25,342 nt of DNA from JANOQP01 sp044227705 (GCA_044227705.1 JBGAWE010000042.1:1-25342); one strand, 5' to 3'; shown: positions 1 to 7,302, counted from the stretch's first letter. Made by a program: numbers and translations. The notes: generated from the sequence alone by a model not told the origin.

Positions 1-195
1 GAAACCCTCGCCGAGGTGCTCGCCTCCGACCCTGAGGCCGCCGAGGCCTTTCAAAAACTGACCGGCGGGGCGCGGCGGTCGCTCATCTATTGGGTGAAGG
101 GCGTGAAATCGACCGACCGGCAAATCGAGCGGTCGCTCCAAATAGCAGAGCGGCTGCGCGACGGGGCGACGAAGCCGCAGCTCATCATCCTTTGA
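1..195 (+). CDS. YdeI/OmpD-associated family protein, C-terminal part
   Basis: The first 64 codons of the window are open from base 1 and end in TGA at 193-195; the start lies outside. The visible tail (AEAFQKLTGG, then RRSLIYWVKGVKSTDRQIER) resembles the C-terminal region of YdeI/OmdA-type proteins, where a 'F..L..G..RS.IY.V...K....R..R' pattern precedes the end. The family is poorly understood; some members are annotated as bacteriocin-protection or OmpD-associated proteins. No catalytic residues can be judged from this fragment. It converges with hemC, the two stops lying only 8 bases apart. The family call rests on a short C-terminal match, so it is moderate. Confidence 0.6.
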   Translation, partial: ETLAEVLASDPEAAEAFQKLTGGARRSLIYWVKGVKSTDRQIERSLQIAERLRDGATKPQLIIL

Positions 196-203
196 ATTTG
201 GAA

Positions 204-1100
204 TCAATGGCCGCCGCGCAGCCCGGCCACCACCCTTTCCGCCAGCCCGAAACTCGTGTTCGACGATAGCCGCACGACCCGCCAGGTGCTGCCAATCTCC
301 GTCGCGGCGTGGATGTGGAAGTTGCCCGCGACGTCGCGGCGGCAGAACGCGCCGAGCGGCAGTTGGCAGCCGCCGTCCATCAGGTTCAGGATTTTCCTTT
401 CAATGTTCGTCACGGCTGCGACCTCGGAGTGGTGCAGGTTCTTCAAGATCAGGCGCGTCTCGCGGTCGTCGCGGTTCGTCTGCCAGACGAGCACGCCCTG
501 CGCCGGGGCCGGGGCGAACTCCATCGGCGACAGTTCAATCAGTTGAAAATCAGCGAGTTGCAGCCCGAGGCGCGTCACCCCGGCGGCGGCGAGGAAGATG
601 CCGTCGAACTCGCCAGAGGCCAGTTTGTCGAGCCGCGTCGGGACGTTACCGCGCAGGTCTTTCATGTTCAAGTCGGGCCGGAAGTGCAGGATTTGCGACC
701 GCCGCCGGGCGGAGGAGGTGCCGACGGTCGCGCCTTTTTTCACGGAAAAATCGAGGCCCGGCTCGACGGCGTCCTTTCTCAAAATCAGCCAGTCGGCCGG
801 GTTCTCGCGCTCGCTGACGGCCGTCAAAACGAGGCCGTCGGGCTGCGTCGTCGGCATATCTTTCATCGAGTGGACGGCGAGGTCGACGTCGCCGCGCAGC
901 AGGGCCTCCTCGATTTCCTTCGTGAAAAAGCCCTTTCCCTCCATTTTGTCGAAGCCGATGTTCTGGATGAGGTCGCCCTTTGTCTTGATGATGACGAGTT
1001 CGCTCTCGAAGCCGAGACGGGCCAGTTCCGAGCGGGTGAACTCGGCTTGCCAGAGGGCGAGCCTGCTGCCGCGCGTGCCGATGCGCAAAGGTCTTTTCAT
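204..1100 (-). CDS. hemC: Porphobilinogen deaminase (hydroxymethylbilane synthase)
   Basis: HemC joins four porphobilinogen molecules into hydroxymethylbilane in cytoplasmic tetrapyrrole (heme) synthesis. The 298-residue product is of normal family length. It opens with the typical RIGTRGSRLALWQ (residues 6-18), carries HSMKDMP with the catalytic aspartate at D81, the ARRRSQ arginine cluster (131-136) that binds substrate carboxylates, and GGCQLPLGA with C245 as the dipyrromethane cofactor attachment site. The open frame extends 68 codons upstream, but that extension has no family similarity and would cross the divergent rlmB start, so ATG at 1098-1100 was chosen. No other heme gene is adjacent. 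It diverges from the rRNA methyltransferase gene across a 90-bp gap with an inverted repeat. Confidence 0.95.
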   Translation of the reverse strand: MKRPLRIGTRGSRLALWQAEFTRSELARLGFESELVIIKTKGDLIQNIGFDKMEGKGFFTKEIEEALLRGDVDLAVHSMKDMPTTQPDGLVLTAVSERENPADWLILRKDAVEPGLDFSVKKGATVGTSSARRRSQILHFRPDLNMKDLRGNVPTRLDKLASGEFDGIFLAAAGVTRLGLQLADFQLIELSPMEFAPAPAQGVLVWQTNRDDRETRLILKNLHHSEVAAVTNIERKILNLMDGGCQLPLGAFCRRDVAGNFHIHAATEIGSTWRVVRLSSNTSFGLAERVVAGLRGGH

Positions 1101-1133
1101 GGAAGTTCTATTCGAAAACTGGTTGAAAAACGC

Positions 1134-1173
1134 GGCGAAGGTCAGTTTTGAAAGGGGAAAAAAGACCTTCGCC
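1134..1173. promoter_or_regulatory. 10-bp inverted repeat in the hemC/rlmB divergent gap
   Basis: GGCGAAGGTC (1134-1143) and its exact complement GACCTTCGCC (1164-1173) flank a 20-base A/G-rich loop. The repeat sits between the two divergent start codons (1100 and 1191), so it could be an operator or a 5' leader hairpin for either gene. On the plus strand CAGTTTTG (1143-1150) is one base off the Bacteroidota -7 consensus TAnnTTTG, and a TTG lies 17 bases upstream (1123-1125). The repeat is seen directly; the function is inferred. Confidence 0.4.
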
Positions 1174-1190
1174 AGCCAAATCGACAGCCC

Positions 1191-1922
1191 ATGCTCATCT
1201 TCGGAACCCATCCCGTCCTCGAGGCCCTGCGCGGCGGGCAGCCGCTCGAAAAGGTCTTTTTGCAGATCGGCCTGCGCGGCGAGGTCGAAAAGGAGACGCG
1301 CCACCTTTGCCGCGAGCGCGGGGTGCCGCTTCAGTTTGTTCCTAGGGAAAAGCTCTCACGGCTCGTGAAAGGAGCGCATCAGGGCATCGTCGCCGCCGTC
1401 CCGACCGTCGAGTTTCAAAAACTGGAGGACGTGCTGCCGCAGATTTTTGAGAAGGGAGAAACGCCGCTCCTCATCGTCCTCGAGGGCGTTACCGATGTCC
1501 GAAACGTCGGGGCCATCGCCCGTTCGGCCCTTGTGGCTGGCGCCCATGCCGTCGTCTTGCCGAAAAACAACTCCGCCCTGCTCAACGAGGAGGCCATGAA
1601 AGCCTCGGCCGGTGCGCTCAACCACCTGCCCGTCTGCCGCGAGAACAGCCTGTCGGCGGCAATCGATTTTTTGAAAAACAGCGGCGTGACAGTCGTCGCC
1701 ACTGATTTGATGGAAGAATCGCAGCCCATCTTCGCAGTCGACCTGACCGGGCCGACCGCCATACTCCTCGGCTCCGAGGGCGAGGGGCTGGCGACGGCTA
1801 TTTTGCGGAAAGCGGACCATATTGCCAAAATCCCGCAGACGGTGGATTTTGACAGCTACAACGTGAGCGTCGCGGCGGGGATCTGCCTTTACGAGGCCAT
1901 CCGGCAGCGGGCCTCCGTTTGA
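1191..1922 (+). CDS. rlmB: TrmH/SpoU family 23S rRNA (guanosine-2'-O-)-methyltransferase
   Basis: This enzyme transfers methyl from S-adenosylmethionine to a ribose 2'-OH of RNA; RlmB methylates a 23S rRNA guanosine. The 243-residue protein has the usual two parts: an N-terminal substrate-binding domain starting IFGTHPVLEAL, and a SPOUT knot domain with motif 1 (TDVRNVGAIARSA, about 101-113), motif 2 (LLGSEGEGL) and motif 3 (SYNVSVAAGI) near the C-terminus. Motif 3 more often reads SLNVSVAAG; tyrosine here is a mild variant. The start at 1191 gives the standard N-terminus with no Shine-Dalgarno. Family membership is firm; RlmB rather than another TrmH paralogue is likely but not certain. Confidence 0.9.
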   Translation: MLIFGTHPVLEALRGGQPLEKVFLQIGLRGEVEKETRHLCRERGVPLQFVPREKLSRLVKGAHQGIVAAVPTVEFQKLEDVLPQIFEKGETPLLIVLEGVTDVRNVGAIARSALVAGAHAVVLPKNNSALLNEEAMKASAGALNHLPVCRENSLSAAIDFLKNSGVTVVATDLMEESQPIFAVDLTGPTAILLGSEGEGLATAILRKADHIAKIPQTVDFDSYNVSVAAGICLYEAIRQRASV

Positions 1923-1944
1923 TTTTCGTGAATCGACAAACCTG

Positions 1945-1986
1945 AAAAAAGCGAAACCCCGGCGGCCATCAGACCACCGGGGTTTC
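1945..1986 (-). terminator. Rho-independent terminator of the gldJ-like gene
   Basis: A perfect 10-bp stem (1953-1962 GAAACCCCGG with 1977-1986 CCGGGGTTTC, 14-base loop) is followed on the minus strand by GC and then six T (1945-1950 read as AAAAAA on plus). It lies just past the gldJ-like stop at 2009. The plus-strand side has no T run, so termination of rlmB here would be weaker. Confidence 0.8.
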
Positions 1987-2008
1987 GTCACAAAAGGTTG
2001 GAAGCCAA

Positions 2009-3517
2009 TCACTTGTACTTCCGCTTCACCTTTTTCTTCTTCGTCTTGAACTGGTTGCCCGCGTTGTCATCGTTGCCCGTCGGGCCGCCGGTGCGGGTCA
2101 TCGCACAGCGGAAACCGACCGAGCGCGAGCTGTGGTCTTCCTCCATGAAGCGGCGCGCGCCGGGAGAGAGCCAGTAAGCGCGGTCGGCCCACGAGCCCCC
2201 CTTGATGACGCGCGATTTGTCAGTGATGAGCGTCGAGACGCCCGACTCCTGATAGCTGGAGTTCGACTCCTTGTCGCCGTCGAGGTAGTTGTAGACATCG
2301 GCGCGCTTGTAGTTGTCGCGGTTGACGGTCTCCGTCGAGTCGACGATGCGGTACTTGAGGCGGCCGAGGCTGTCCTTTTCGACCGGGGCACCGGTCTCGG
2401 GGTCGAGCACCTTCGTCTGATAAAGGTTGCCCCGGTAGGAGTTGAGGTCTTGGTTATCGACGTCGGAGAGGTCGAGGCTGGTCATCGGGCGGTAGAGGTC
2501 GAGCGTCCACTCGTTGACGTTGCCGGCCATGTTGTAGAGGCCGTAGTCGTTCGGGTAGTTGGAGCGCACCTCGCTCGGGATGAATGCCTTGTCGTTGAGG
2601 TTGCCGGCCATGCCGCCATAGTCACCGCCAGACTTCTTGAAGTTGGCGAGGATTTTACCTTGATATCGGTTGCGCTTCTGGTAGCGGACGGTGTTGCCGT
2701 CCCACGGGTAGATGCGGCGGTCGGTGATAAGCTCGTCCTTCGAGGCGGTGACGTTGCCGACGAGTCCGAGGGCGGCGTACTCCCATTCGGCCTCCGTCGG
2801 GAGGCGGTAGGCGGGCAGCACGATGCCGTCCTCGAAGCGGACGCGGCGCTCGCCGCCCGTTTGCTTATCTGGCAGGTTCTTGCGGACGGAGCCTTCGTAC
2901 TGGCCGACGAGGTACGACTCAGTCACGAAGTTGTCCTCGTTTTTCTGGTCCGGATTCGGGTTCAGGATGCCGCGCTCGATGAGAATCATCTCGTTCACGC
3001 GGTCGGTCCGCCACTTGGCGTAGTCGTTGGCTTGGTTCCAGTTCACGCCGACCACGGGGTAGTCGTCATAGGCCGGGTGGCGGAAGTAGGTCTCGACATA
3101 AGGCTCGTTGAACGCCAGTTCGTCGCGCCACACAAGCGTGTCCGGCAGTGCCTTTTTCCAGACCTCGGGGTACTGCTCGCCGAAGACGCGCTTCAGCCAG
3201 TAGATGTACTCGCGGTAGTCGGTGTTGGCCACCTCGGTCTCGTCCATGTAGAAGGAGGAGACGGTGACGCGGCGCGGCACGTTGTTCCAGTCGTAGGTCA
3301 CGTCCTGTTCGGTGTCGCCCATCGTGAAAGTGCCGCCCTCGACGAGGACGAGGTTCGGGCCTGTCGCCTGGCCTTCATAGTTCAGCTTTTCGAAGCCGCC
3401 CCATTTCTGGTCGTTGTAGTTCCAACCGGTCGTAAGGGATTTTTCCTTTTTGTGGCACGACGTCAACACGACGAGGGCCAGCGTGAAAACCGTGCTGATT
3501 TTGAGCAGTTGTGTCAT
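2009..3517 (-). CDS. gldJ: Gliding motility / T9SS lipoprotein GldJ-like (FGE-sulfatase fold)
   Basis: GldJ is an outer-membrane-associated lipoprotein needed for gliding and type IX secretion in Bacteroidota, where it stabilises GldK. The 502-residue protein starts with a lipoprotein signal (lipobox LTSC, C21), then a TGWNYND segment and a formylglycine-generating-enzyme (SUMF1/FGE) domain from EGGTFTMGD (60-68) to GFRCAM near the end. DWNNVPRRVTVSSFYMDETE, PVVGVNW and LPTEAEWEYAA follow the GldJ pattern more closely than GldK. The cysteine pair of catalytic FGE is absent from the C-terminal region, where only the GFRC cysteine remains, so a structural role fits. The C-terminus is lysine-rich. 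ATG at 3517 was chosen over a codon 26 residues upstream because it puts the signal peptide at the N-terminus. PorP/SprF follows upstream on the same strand. Confidence 0.8.
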   Translation of the reverse strand: MTQLLKISTVFTLALVVLTSCHKKEKSLTTGWNYNDQKWGGFEKLNYEGQATGPNLVLVEGGTFTMGDTEQDVTYDWNNVPRRVTVSSFYMDETEVANTDYREYIYWLKRVFGEQYPEVWKKALPDTLVWRDELAFNEPYVETYFRHPAYDDYPVVGVNWNQANDYAKWRTDRVNEMILIERGILNPNPDQKNEDNFVTESYLVGQYEGSVRKNLPDKQTGGERRVRFEDGIVLPAYRLPTEAEWEYAALGLVGNVTASKDELITDRRIYPWDGNTVRYQKRNRYQGKILANFKKSGGDYGGMAGNLNDKAFIPSEVRSNYPNDYGLYNMAGNVNEWTLDLYRPMTSLDLSDVDNQDLNSYRGNLYQTKVLDPETGAPVEKDSLGRLKYRIVDSTETVNRDNYKRADVYNYLDGDKESNSSYQESGVSTLITDKSRVIKGGSWADRAYWLSPGARRFMEEDHSSRSVGFRCAMTRTGGPTGNDDNAGNQFKTKKKKVKRKYK

Positions 3518-3571
3518 GAATTGAAATTTACTGGAAAGATTAAACCCGTGTGTGTTTGGAAAATTTGGTCG

Positions 3572-3579
3572 CAAAGCTA
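3572..3579 (-). promoter_or_regulatory. Candidate -7 promoter element of gldJ-like gene
   Basis: On the minus strand the gap upstream of the gldJ start (3518-3752) holds TAGCTTTG (3579 to 3572), an exact match to the Bacteroidota -7 consensus TAnnTTTG, followed by C. Transcription would begin near 3567, leaving a leader of about 50 bases. No good -33 TTG was found at the usual distance, which lowers confidence. The same gap has a 6-bp inverted repeat GTTTTG/CAAAAC (3671-3687) closer to porP, without a T tract. Confidence 0.4.
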
Positions 3580-3752
3580 ACCAAACAGACTTCATTGATT
3601 CTCCCCCGGCCTTCCCGTTTTAACTTTTGGAGGTCAGGGCGGCCATTCGCACTTCTCTGGCCAGCTTCCGGTTTTGCTGAACAAAACTCCGCCAGCGGTT
3701 GATTGTCAATCGGTTTCGGATTGGGTTTTCGATAATTTCTTGGAAAAAATAT

Positions 3753-4760
3753 TCACCTGAACAGCTTCGGACACTCGTGCAGTTGCCCTCGCTTCCGCCG
3801 TTTTTGCGCCTGTTTGTCTTGGTCGAAAAGCATCCCGACGGAAAGCTCGTAGCTCCCCCCCGTCCTTCCCGAAAGCCCCGAAACGGTCGTGTCGTAGCTC
3901 AAGCCGAGCTTGAAAATTCCCTGCCGCAAGCCGACCAGGAAGATGGTCGCGTCCGCGTTCCCGAAGGTGTGGCGGAACCACATCCCACCGAACATCGGCC
4001 CGATGCCAGCGTAAGCTCCGACATTGATTTGCCGGAGCGGCCCCTGTGTTTCAAAGAGAAAATTTGGCGACCAGAACGTGGCCGGCCGGAGCTTATTGCC
4101 CTCCGAAATTGTGAACTCCGCCCCGCCGTGCAGGCTCAAGCGCATCGGCAGGCCGCCGCCGACGTTGGGCCGGTTGCCGTCCGGCAGGAGCTGGATGCTC
4201 GGCGTGTTGAGGTGGCGCAGTGCGAGGCCACCGTACAGTTTCGGCCCCTGAACGAGCAGCCCAGCCGATGCGTCGAATGCGCTGCGCGAAGTCCGGTCGG
4301 GCCGCGTTTCCTCCGTCGGGATGGTCGGGCCGGTGACGACGTCGATTTGGTCGGGAAAGGTCAGCTTGTTCCAATCAAGATTGACTTGATGAAGCGCGGC
4401 CTCGGTCCCGAACTTGATGAAAACGTCCTCCGTCACCGGCAAGCTGTAGGAGTAGACGAGGCCAAAGCGGTTCGTTTTGTAGATGCCCGACCCGGCGTTG
4501 TCGCCCGTCGCGGTGAAGCCGAGGCCGCTGTTTATCGTCGGCAGCGACTGCTCGTAGCTCGCCGAATACGTTTGGTAGGCGTTCGACACGCCCGGCCATT
4601 GCAGCCGGTACTGAAGACCGGCGCGGGGCGCAAAGGCCGAACCGGCGAAGGCCGGATTCAAGGTCAGCCCTGTGGCGAAGAACTGGGAGAAGACCGCGTC
4701 CTGTGCCGAAAGGTTGAGGACAAAAAGGAAGAAGGCGAGGAGGTGGAAAACTCTTTTCAT
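3753..4760 (-). CDS. PorP/SprF family type IX secretion system outer-membrane protein
   Basis: PorP/SprF proteins are outer-membrane beta-barrels that work with the T9SS; SprF is needed for delivery of the SprB adhesin, and PorP homologues are often linked to particular secreted clients. The 335-residue product has a cleavable signal (cut after about residue 19, LNLSAQ) and then the family hallmark QDAVFSQFFATGLTLNPAFAGS. After it come alternating barrel strands and repeated GL/GG turns, e.g. GLGFTATGDNAGSGIYKTNR and GLRQGIFKLGLSYD. The C-terminus is basic. It is transcribed toward gldJ with a 235-bp gap, so the two may be separate units. Many paralogues exist in these genomes, so no gene symbol is given. 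Confidence 0.88.
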   Translation of the reverse strand: MKRVFHLLAFFLFVLNLSAQDAVFSQFFATGLTLNPAFAGSAFAPRAGLQYRLQWPGVSNAYQTYSASYEQSLPTINSGLGFTATGDNAGSGIYKTNRFGLVYSYSLPVTEDVFIKFGTEAALHQVNLDWNKLTFPDQIDVVTGPTIPTEETRPDRTSRSAFDASAGLLVQGPKLYGGLALRHLNTPSIQLLPDGNRPNVGGGLPMRLSLHGGAEFTISEGNKLRPATFWSPNFLFETQGPLRQINVGAYAGIGPMFGGMWFRHTFGNADATIFLVGLRQGIFKLGLSYDTTVSGLSGRTGGSYELSVGMLFDQDKQAQKRRKRGQLHECPKLFR

Positions 4761-4832
4761 GGTTCGATTTTTATGGAAAAACGGGCGGAATCCGGGCGAA
4801 TTTCATCTGAAATCGCCTTTTGCCAAAACCCG

Positions 4833-5342
4833 TCAGACAGTCATAACCGTCCCGCAGTGCAGACAGGTGCGCGCCGGTTCGTCCGCACGATAGGCCTCGA
4901 TTGCCGAGCGGATTTGGTTGCCGATGTCTTTCAGTTCAAAGCCCGCCTCGTGCAGCGGCTTGTGGCAATTTTCACAGAACCAGAGAAGCTTGTCGACCTC
5001 CCCCGGCTGCCGCATCCGCTCGACGACGAGGCCAATGGTTCCAGCCTTCCGCTGCGGCGAATGGGGGTAGCGGGGCGGCAACAGGAACATCTCCCCCTCT
5101 TTCACCACGATGTCCTCCGGCGTCCCGTCGGGGTGGAATATTTTGACGGTGCACTCGCCCTCGAGCTGGTAGAAAAGCTCCTCACCCTCCTCGAAGTGGT
5201 AGTCCTTTCGCCCGTTCGGCCCGGCGACGACCATGACGATGAAATCCGTGTTGCCGACGTAGACCTGCTTGTTGCCGACGGGCGGTTGGAGGAGGTGGCG
5301 GTTTTCGGCAATCCAGTTTTGGAGGTGGAATGGCTTGAGCAT
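4833..5342 (-). CDS. nbaC: 3-hydroxyanthranilate 3,4-dioxygenase
   Basis: This iron enzyme opens the ring of 3-hydroxyanthranilate, a step in tryptophan breakdown through kynurenine that can lead to quinolinate and NAD. The 169-residue cupin has the expected metal ligands H49 and E55 (in YHFEEGEEL) and H94 (RYPHSP). It also has the second, rubredoxin-like metal site of bacterial members: CENC (123-126) and CLHC (160-163). Start at 5342 gives the usual N-terminus; the open frame runs 27 codons further upstream into a repeat-like AT-rich stretch and was not used. No other kynurenine-pathway gene is visible nearby. The M15 peptidase gene ends 71 bases upstream on the same strand. Confidence 0.93.
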   Translation of the reverse strand: MLKPFHLQNWIAENRHLLQPPVGNKQVYVGNTDFIVMVVAGPNGRKDYHFEEGEELFYQLEGECTVKIFHPDGTPEDIVVKEGEMFLLPPRYPHSPQRKAGTIGLVVERMRQPGEVDKLLWFCENCHKPLHEAGFELKDIGNQIRSAIEAYRADEPARTCLHCGTVMTV

Positions 5343-5350
5343 GGTTGGAG

Positions 5351-5382
5351 AATTAGATAATTTGACAATTTGGCAATGGGAC
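5351..5382. repeat. Four degenerate tandem octamers between nbaC and the M15 gene
   Basis: Read in register on plus, the units are AATTAGAT, AATTTGAC, AATTTGGC and AATGGGAC: four copies of a degenerate AATTTGAC-like octamer. The tract is AT-rich in an otherwise GC-rich region and lies just upstream of the nbaC start (5342), inside its leader. It may be a remnant of a simple repeat or a spacing element; no function can be stated. Confidence 0.5.
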
Positions 5383-5413
5383 AAACCCGGGCTGGCCGTC
5401 GCGGCCACAAAGT

Positions 5414-6313
5414 TCAGAAACAATCCGGGTTGATGCCGAGGACATAGTTCTTCACCGCCCCGATTTCGACCGCCGTCTCTGCCCCGAGGAAGCCCCTGAT
5501 TTCCTCATCGCGCAGCCGAGCGCGGGCCAGCTTGACCAGATCGCGGCTCAACGGCGCATAAGACCAGTGCCATTTTTCCTCGTGATAGCCGGTCGCCCGC
5601 CCCGCCGAATAGGGCTGGCAAAAGCCGAACTCGCCCGCATTGGCCGACAGCCACGAGTAGATTTTCTCGCCGGTCGAGTTCTTCTTCGTGAAATACCCGT
5701 CCGAGAGGTTGTTCAAATCCACATCCGTCCCCCAATGGTGCCGCGAGGTTCCGGGCATCGAGGAGACCTCGAGGATTTTCAGCGCCCGCTTCTTCGGGTC
5801 GGCGATGGTCTTCGGCAGGCTGCGGCCGTCGACGGGGGTCTTGCCCGTCCATTTCGACTCCCAGATTCCTTTCTGCTGCGAAAAAGTCCGCGTCGCCGAG
5901 ATGATTTTGAGGTTCACGCCGTCCGCCGCCGCCGCCTCGGCCATCTTGAGGAAAGCATCATAGGCCTCGCGCCGCATGAACATCGAGGCCTTGTTGCCCC
6001 ATTTCGCGGCGACCTTCACGAAGCGGCTGTCCTTCGCCGGGTCGAAATGGCCGGTCAGGTAGGCGAGCGAGACGGAGTCGGCCGCGTACTCCTTTTTGAA
6101 GTCTGGCTCGGCCGCGTTCCGGTCGCTCTCGAGGCTGCTCGCCCGGACGGCTCGAGGCCCCGGGTGCGTGTCGATTTCGAGCGCGGGCAGGTCGTTCTTC
6201 TTGGCGTACTCGGGGTAGGCCTTTTCGAGCTGGCCCTCGGGCTGCTTCGCCTCGGGCGGGCGGCAGGCGGCGATGATGGCGAGCAGGGCAAAAAGGGGAA
6301 GTTTTCTCTCCAT
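5414..6313 (-). CDS. M15 family (VanY/VanX-type) D-Ala-D-Ala carboxypeptidase-like lipoprotein
   Basis: M15 peptidases are zinc enzymes that trim D-alanine ends of peptidoglycan peptides. The 299-residue product has a lipoprotein leader (AIIAAC, C17), a charged linker to about residue 90, and the catalytic domain in the C-terminal two thirds. The zinc motif SxHxxGxxxD is seen at S190-H192-G195-D199 (SRHHWGTDVD). ExWH, the second catalytic motif, is seen at E246-H249 (EKWHW). The long N-terminal linker would place the domain away from its lipid anchor toward the cell wall. ATG at 6313 was chosen because it starts the lipoprotein signal. The bond cleaved is inferred from the family. Confidence 0.85.
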   Translation of the reverse strand: MERKLPLFALLAIIAACRPPEAKQPEGQLEKAYPEYAKKNDLPALEIDTHPGPRAVRASSLESDRNAAEPDFKKEYAADSVSLAYLTGHFDPAKDSRFVKVAAKWGNKASMFMRREAYDAFLKMAEAAAADGVNLKIISATRTFSQQKGIWESKWTGKTPVDGRSLPKTIADPKKRALKILEVSSMPGTSRHHWGTDVDLNNLSDGYFTKKNSTGEKIYSWLSANAGEFGFCQPYSAGRATGYHEEKWHWSYAPLSRDLVKLARARLRDEEIRGFLGAETAVEIGAVKNYVLGINPDCF

Positions 6314-6486
6314 ATGTATAAGGTGCGGCCGGGGCCTTTGGCTGGCAAAGCAACCGCCCGCCCGGTTTTTCCACAAAATTTTGAGGGGAAACAATAATCG
6401 CCCCGGCCGCCGGGTTTATCGGGCAATGGTTTTCGAGCCAGCCATTCTTCAAATCTTCAACAAAAATTCCTCTCCGAATCCAGCCT

Positions 6487-6720
6487 ATGGATGATTCATT
6501 ACACCTCGACATGATGCGGTTCCTCTACCGCGAAATGAGCGCCGACGAGGCCCTCAACTTCTCCCAGGAAATCGAAAACAGCCCCGCCGCGCAGGCCGAG
6601 TTCAGCAGCCTTCTCGAGGCGAAGATGGCCCTCCCAAAGGCCAGCTTCGAACCCTCCGACGAGGCCATCGAAAACATCTTGCGCCATTCCGCCCGGACGG
6701 GCGCGTTCCTCATCCCCTGA
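6487..6720 (+). CDS. Small acidic hypothetical protein (77 aa)
   Basis: A 77-residue protein with no signal or membrane segment. The N-terminus (HLDMMRFLYREMSADEALNF) is predicted helical, followed by EIENSPAAQAEFSSLLEAKMALP. The layout recalls the N-terminal helical region of short anti-sigma-factor-like proteins (an 'Y.EM...E...F...L' pattern), but the zinc-binding HxxxCxxC is absent. It reads away from the M15 gene across a 173-bp divergent gap and is followed by a terminator. It is supported by its own start, its terminator, and poor alternative frames. Function unknown; the anti-sigma resemblance is only a suggestion. Confidence 0.65.
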   Translation: MDDSLHLDMMRFLYREMSADEALNFSQEIENSPAAQAEFSSLLEAKMALPKASFEPSDEAIENILRHSARTGAFLIP

Positions 6721-6745
6721 CCGGTCGCCCCTCAAGGCCCCTCTG

Positions 6746-6780
6746 AAAAAGCTCTCGACGTTCGCGGCGGGGGCTTTTTT
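6746..6780 (+). terminator. Putative terminator after the 77-aa gene
   Basis: AAAAAGC (6746-6752) pairs with GCTTTTT (6773-6779), with further GC-rich pairing possible inside, and ends in a run of six T (6775-6780). It lies 25 bases past the stop at 6720. The stem relies partly on A-T pairs, so it is a moderate call. Confidence 0.55.
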
Positions 6781-6877
6781 CATTTTGAGCCTACCGACTT
6801 AAATCGTTGATTTTCAATGACTTGATTCCCATCAGAAATAAATTTTGACCTTTTTTGAAAAAAAACTCGCCGAAAAC

Positions 6878-6909
6878 TTGCGCGGGTCGGAACGGGCATC
6901 ACACTTTTG
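6878..6909 (+). promoter_or_regulatory. Candidate promoter for the LPEVV-repeat small gene
   Basis: The 6781-7000 gap is clearly more AT-rich than its surroundings. It contains TTG (6878-6880), a 21-base spacer and CACTTTTG (6902-6909), one base off the Bacteroidota -7 consensus TAnnTTTG. Transcription would start near 6914, about 85 bases before the start codon at 7001. Assigned by pattern only. Confidence 0.35.
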
Positions 6910-7000
6910 TGGTGTAATAGATAACTAATACACTCCAAAACAACAACGCCAGAACACCAGGCATCCTCCACCAACTTTCATCTTTTCAAAATCTTCAACA

Positions 7001-7255
7001 ATGAAATCCGTCGCAATCTCCATCGCCGCCTACGCTTTCTCGGCCACCCTGTTCACCGCCTCCGTTCTGCCGACCGGCAAAACCGTCGAAGCTCCGGCCG
7101 ACATCCCCGCCGCCACCGGCATCATGCTCGACGAGGTGACCATCAGCTCGCTGCCGACCTATACCCTTCCCGAGGTCGTCGTCTCGACGAAGCCCACCAC
7201 CGAGCACACTTTGCCCGAGGTCGTCATCACAGCCGCCGCGAAGCCGAGGGCTTGA
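7001..7255 (+). CDS. Small secreted protein with three LxEVxI-type repeats
   Basis: An 84-residue protein with a hydrophobic N-terminal segment (about residues 4-23, AISIAAYAFSATLFTASVL) that looks like a signal peptide. The mature part is short and contains three spaced repeats: LDEVTI, LPEVVV and LPEVVI, each followed by a Ser/Thr-rich linker. Such 'L.EVVVTA' strings resemble the segment at the start of the plug of TonB-dependent receptors, but no barrel follows. The gene stands between an AT-rich promoter-like region and the ABC cassette, 86 bases upstream of the ATPase start. I do not recognise a family, and no function is claimed. Confidence 0.6.
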   Translation: MKSVAISIAAYAFSATLFTASVLPTGKTVEAPADIPAATGIMLDEVTISSLPTYTLPEVVVSTKPTTEHTLPEVVITAAAKPRA

Positions 7256-7277
7256 GAAAGCTCCAACCAACGCGTCG

Positions 7278-7302
7278 GTTGTTGGCGAGGACGCCAGACA
7301 AC
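7278..7302 (+). repeat. REP-like palindromic element, copy 1
   Basis: GTTGT-TGGCG-AGGA-CGCCA-G-ACAAC folds as a 10-bp hairpin with loop AGGA and one bulged G. Its first 20 bases match the complement of 10491-10510 at 19 of 20 positions. It lies in the gap between the small secreted gene and the ABC ATPase. Two intergenic copies in opposite orientation suggest a dispersed repeat family. Confidence 0.55.

Noticed and set aside
2132..3580. A 482-codon plus-strand frame opposite the gldJ-like gene
   Set aside because: Val/Asp/Ala-rich complement of a well-supported gene; no recognisable motif and no start context.
3671..3687. GTTTTG/CAAAAC inverted repeat downstream of porP as a terminator
   Set aside because: The stem is only 6 bp, AT-rich, and has no T run on the minus strand.
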